From an uncultured Lachnospiraceae bacterium (GTDB lineage: Bacteria; Bacillota; Clostridia; Lachnospirales; Lachnospiraceae), in assembly GCA_910588825.1 (NCBI GenBank), contig CAJURF010000001.1:1-15509 (forward strand): 15,509 nucleotides of DNA, read 5' to 3'. Numbering within the stretch: the stretch's first letter is position 1; every line of letters starts with the position of its first letter. Positions 12,813-15,509 of this stretch are shown here, piece after piece. Position numbers and translations under genes: made by a program. The notes beneath the pieces were generated by a model. The model was not told the origin of the DNA. It did no database searches and saw only the letters and a program-made list of their open reading frames with translations.

Positions 12813-13685
12813 ATGTTTGGAGAATGTCATGAACATATTTTCATGGACGGAACAGATTACCTGGCTGCGGTAAAAACCCATAAGAACGGCCCCTGTGAAC
12901 CAGTAATCCGTGCACATCTGCTGGAATATCAGAAACGGGGCGTCACCTATATCCGGGACGGCGGGGATAAATATGGGGCTTCTGTCCTGGCCAGAAAACT
13001 GGCCGGGGAATACGGCATTGTTTACCGGACGCCTGTATTTGGAATTTATAAACTGGGACAGTATGGGAAAATCGTGGGTTTCGGTTTTTCCAATATGAAA
13101 GAATATTACAGCCTGGTGAGAGAAGCCATTGGGCAGAAAGCAGATTTTATCAAAATTATGACCACCGGGCTTATGGATTTTGACCGGCACGGCCAGGTGA
13201 CCGGCACTCCCTTATCCCTGGAGGAAGTCAGGGAAATGGTACATATCGCCCACGAGGAAGGGATGGCAGTCATGTCCCACACCAACGGAAAACAGGGTGC
13301 CTTGACTGCCATAGAAGCGGGGGTGGACAGCCTGGAACATGGAAATTTCCTGGACGAGGAAACGGTAAAGGCACTGTCACAAAGCCATACCATATGGGTC
13401 CCCACAACGGTGACAGTGCGCAATCTGCTGGGAAACGGCCGTTTTCCAGACGATACCCTGCGGCCCATCTGGGAGACAGCTGCAGAAAATATCCGGACAG
13501 CATACAGCCTGAAGGCAAAGGTGGCTCTGGGCAGTGATGCAGGCGCTTACTGTGTTTTCCACGGACAGGGAATTGTGGACGAATACCGTACATTCCAGTA
13601 TATTCTTGGAGACAGTGAAGATGTGGACCTATGGCTTGCGGCCGGGGAGACGGCTGTCCGGGAAACGTTCCAGACACACGGATAA
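12813..13685 (+). CDS. Compact metal-dependent amidohydrolase
   Basis: This 290-residue protein has the complete metal set of an amidohydrolase TIM barrel: HxH at His6 and His8 (CHEHIFMDG), Lys114 (DFIKIMTTG, likely carboxylated), His156 (AVMSHTNG), His176 (SLEHGNF) and Asp242 (ALGSDAG). The order and spacing resemble the imidazolonepropionase/Xaa-Pro peptidase-like hydrolases. The usual N-terminal beta-sandwich of about 50-60 residues is missing, as is most of the C-terminal part, so the enzyme is a bare barrel. Start choice: an upstream in-frame ATG-less extension to 12753 exists, but GAGGAGG at 12799-12805 points to the ATG at 12813. The stop codon overlaps a terminator hairpin. It hydrolyses an amide or cyclic amide; the substrate is unknown. 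Confidence 0.85.
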   Translation: MFGECHEHIFMDGTDYLAAVKTHKNGPCEPVIRAHLLEYQKRGVTYIRDGGDKYGASVLARKLAGEYGIVYRTPVFGIYKLGQYGKIVGFGFSNMKEYYSLVREAIGQKADFIKIMTTGLMDFDRHGQVTGTPLSLEEVREMVHIAHEEGMAVMSHTNGKQGALTAIEAGVDSLEHGNFLDEETVKALSQSHTIWVPTTVTVRNLLGNGRFPDDTLRPIWETAAENIRTAYSLKAKVALGSDAGAYCVFHGQGIVDEYRTFQYILGDSEDVDLWLAAGETAVRETFQTHG

Positions 13686-13713
13686 AGGCTGATATGATAA
13701 AATACCAGCCTTT
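13684..13713. terminator. Bidirectional terminator between amidohydrolase and asd
   Basis: AAAGGCTG pairs with CAGCCTTT, with an inner TAT/ATA pairing. The stem starts inside the amidohydrolase stop codon. T-rich sequence follows on the + strand, and the asd stop is 15 bases away on the other strand, so it can serve both convergent genes. Confidence 0.7.
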
Positions 13714-13727
13714 GTCCTCTTCTATCT

Positions 13728-14813
13728 CTATTTTTTTGTAATATAACCTTTGGCTTTTAGAGTCTCTGCGCAGAGCACAGCGCCTCCGGCGGCGCCTCTG
13801 ACCGTATTGTGGGATAATCCGATGAATTTATAGTCATATACAGTGTCTTCACGGAGTCTTCCCACAGATACGCCCATGCCGTTTTCAAAATCCACATCAA
13901 GGGAAACCTGGGGACGATTGTCTTCTTCCAGGTACTGGATAAACTGCTTAGGGGCACTGGGCAGATTTAATTCCTGGGGCACGCCGCGGAAATCTTTCAT
14001 GGCCTGAATCAGCTGCTCTTTGGAGGGTTTCTTCCTAAATTTTACAAACACGGCGGCTGTATGCCCATCCAGTACCGGAACACGGATACACTGGCTGGTG
14101 ATCACAGGTTCTTTTGCCGATTCAATGACACCGTCTACAATTTTTCCCCATAATTTCAAGGGCTCTTTCTCGCTCTTTTCTTCCTCTCCGCCGATGTAAG
14201 GAATAATGTTGTGCTCCATCTCCGGCCAATCCTGAAAAGTCTTTCCCGCCCCGGAAATTGCCTGGTATGTAGTGGCAACTGCCTCATAGGGCTCAAATTC
14301 CTGCCATGCAGACAGCACAGGCGCATAACTTTGGATGGAACAGTTTGGCTTTACCGCAATAAATCCTCTCTTAGTTCCCAGACGCTTCTTCTGGGCTTCA
14401 ATTACATCGAAATGATGGGGATTGATCTCCGGAATAACCATAGGTACATCCGGTGTCCAGCGGTGTGCGCTGTTATTGGAAACTACAGGAGTCTCTGTTT
14501 TGGCATAAGCCTCCTCGATGGCCCGTATCTCATCTTTTGTCATATCTACCGCGGAAAAGACGAAATCTACACCTGCCGATACCTGCTCCACATCGCTTAC
14601 ATTCATTACCACCATCTTTTTCACAGACTCAGGCATGGGGGTGCTCATCTTCCAGCGGGAACCTGCCGCTTCTTCATATGTTTTCCCGGCGCTTCTGACA
14701 CTGGCTGCCAATGTCTCCACCTGGAACCACGGATGTCCCTCCAACAGTGAAATGAACCGCTGTCCCACCATTCCTGTCGCACCTAAAATTCCAACTTTCA
14801 ATTTCTCACTCAT
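13728..14813 (-). CDS. asd: Aspartate-semialdehyde dehydrogenase
   Basis: This 361-residue enzyme reduces aspartyl-4-phosphate to aspartate-4-semialdehyde with NADPH, the branch point to lysine/diaminopimelate, threonine and methionine. The nucleotide-binding loop GATGMVGQ (residues 11-18), the catalytic Cys158 in VKPNCSIQS and the RVPVLDGHTAAVFVKF strand with the active-site Arg and His are visible. The sequence is of the archaeal/yeast type rather than the E. coli Asd type, as in many Clostridia. Two in-frame ATGs lie at 14819 and 14813; the AAGGAG site is correctly spaced only for the second (MSEKLKVGIL). It follows argH on the same strand with a 25-base gap and is probably co-transcribed with it. 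Confidence 0.93.
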   Translation of the reverse strand: MSEKLKVGILGATGMVGQRFISLLEGHPWFQVETLAASVRSAGKTYEEAAGSRWKMSTPMPESVKKMVVMNVSDVEQVSAGVDFVFSAVDMTKDEIRAIEEAYAKTETPVVSNNSAHRWTPDVPMVIPEINPHHFDVIEAQKKRLGTKRGFIAVKPNCSIQSYAPVLSAWQEFEPYEAVATTYQAISGAGKTFQDWPEMEHNIIPYIGGEEEKSEKEPLKLWGKIVDGVIESAKEPVITSQCIRVPVLDGHTAAVFVKFRKKPSKEQLIQAMKDFRGVPQELNLPSAPKQFIQYLEEDNRPQVSLDVDFENGMGVSVGRLREDTVYDYKFIGLSHNTVRGAAGGAVLCAETLKAKGYITKK

Positions 14814-14838
14814 TGCCATTCTCCTTTATTTCTCCCAG

Positions 14839-15509
14839 TCAATTTTCTTCCAGATATGTTTTGTAAAGGCCCATTACCACCTTCATGGCGTCTTTTCCCG
14901 GAGCGCCCAGGGTGGTACGGCGTTCCACACAGTTTTTCATGCTGATGGCTTCATAGATATCTTCCTCAAACACAGGACTGATCTTCCTGTATGCCTCCAG
15001 GGGCATTTCATCCAGAGACAGATTATTTTCAATACAGTAAAGCACCAGCTGTCCCACAATGCCGTGGGCATCACGGAAGGCCACGCCCCGGCTCACCAGA
15101 TAGTCTGCCGCGTCTGTGGCGTTGGTAAAGCCGTTTTTCGCGCTCTTTTCCATCTGGTCTTTCCGAAAGGTCATAGTGCCGATCATCCCAGTAAACAAAG
15201 CCAGACATTCCTTTACTGTGTCTATGGCGTCAAATACCAGCTCTTTGTCTTCCTGCATATCTTTATTATATGCCAGAGGCGTTCCCTTCATGGTGGTGAG
15301 AAGCGCCATCAGTGCTCCATAGACCCGCCCGGTCTTCCCGCGGATCAATTCCGCGATATCTGGATTTTTCTTCTGGGGCATGATGCTGCTTCCGGTGCTG
15401 TAGGAGTCATCGATCTCTACAAACTGATATTCATTGGTATTCCAGATAATGATTTCTTCGCAGAAACGGCTCAGATGCATCATGACTGTGGACAACGAAG
15501 ATAAAAGTT
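14839..15509 (-). CDS. argH: Argininosuccinate lyase, 3' part (gene runs off the window)
   Basis: The visible 223 residues or so are the C-terminal half of argininosuccinate lyase, which splits argininosuccinate to arginine and fumarate, the last step of arginine synthesis, as a cytosolic homotetramer. The fumarase/aspartase superfamily signature GSSIMPQKKN is present, in the flexible loop that carries the catalytic serine, and GKTGRVYGALMALLTTMKGTPLAYNKDMQEDKE follows as expected for ArgH. The frame stays open to base 15509, so the 5' part is beyond the edge; TTG at 15495 is an internal leucine codon, not a start. It ends 25 bases before asd. An argG gene upstream would be normal but is not in view. 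Confidence 0.93.
   Translation of the reverse strand, partial: LLSSLSTVMMHLSRFCEEIIIWNTNEYQFVEIDDSYSTGSSIMPQKKNPDIAELIRGKTGRVYGALMALLTTMKGTPLAYNKDMQEDKELVFDAIDTVKECLALFTGMIGTMTFRKDQMEKSAKNGFTNATDAADYLVSRGVAFRDAHGIVGQLVLYCIENNLSLDEMPLEAYRKISPVFEEDIYEAISMKNCVERRTTLGAPGKDAMKVVMGLYKTYLEEN

Noticed and set aside
12669..13190. 173-codon minus-strand open frame opposite the amidohydrolase
   Set aside because: It covers the promoter region of topB and the antisense of conserved metal-site codons; no motif is seen in it.
14518..15504. 328-codon + strand open frame opposite asd and argH
   Set aside because: It spans the antisense of two well-recognised genes, has no family features, and arises from their codon bias.

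Overview
The window looks like a piece of a low-to-moderate GC Firmicutes chromosome, most likely Clostridia and probably Lachnospiraceae. Reasons: strong AGGAGG-type ribosome binding sites before nearly every gene; a GGGtGRT-family gene paired with a NifU-like gene; a PgcA-type phosphohexomutase; an archaeal/yeast-type aspartate-semialdehyde dehydrogenase; and a small membrane protein with a motif common in clostridial genomes. I see no rRNA, tRNA, CRISPR array or transposase.

Layout. (a) 1-1145 is AT-rich and looks accessory. It holds the last codons of an unidentified + strand gene, a minus-strand hicA-hicB toxin-antitoxin operon with its own promoter and palindromic operator, and a 419-base stretch without a gene that contains inverted repeats, a strong bidirectional terminator and four 9-bp direct repeats. 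This could be the end of an integrated element. (b) 1146-2903 (minus) is the NifU-like/GGGtGRT pair, a conserved but functionally obscure module. (c) 3013-4960 (minus) is a YtrA-like GntR repressor, an ABC ATPase and an ABC-2 permease, tightly overlapped and transcribed from a consensus sigma-70/sigma-A promoter whose -10 lies inside a palindrome. (d) 5019-6782 (minus) is a phosphoglucomutase/phosphomannomutase with its terminator. (e) 6825-9091 (minus) is a probable three-gene operon: membrane protein, DUF2971 protein, GNAT acetyltransferase. (f) 9103-9899 (+) is a TraX-family membrane protein. (g) 9983-12746 (minus) is topB followed, with one base between stop and start, by a left-handed beta-helix acyltransferase-like gene. 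(h) 12753-13713 (+) is a compact amidohydrolase, divergent from topB. (i) 13728-15509 (minus) is asd preceded by the 3' part of argH, which runs off the window.

How the genes fit together. Most of the window is housekeeping or metabolic: sugar-phosphate interconversion (pgcA-like), arginine synthesis (argH), the aspartate family including diaminopimelate (asd), and DNA topology (topB). The ABC operon looks like a self-repressed, inducible envelope-stress or drug-response unit. The most interesting pieces are the NifU-like/GGGtGRT pair, the repeat-rich boundary at 727-1145, the DUF2971 operon, and the orphan beta-helix protein that keeps a GlmU-like histidine. Function calls come from reading protein motifs by eye; no database search was run.
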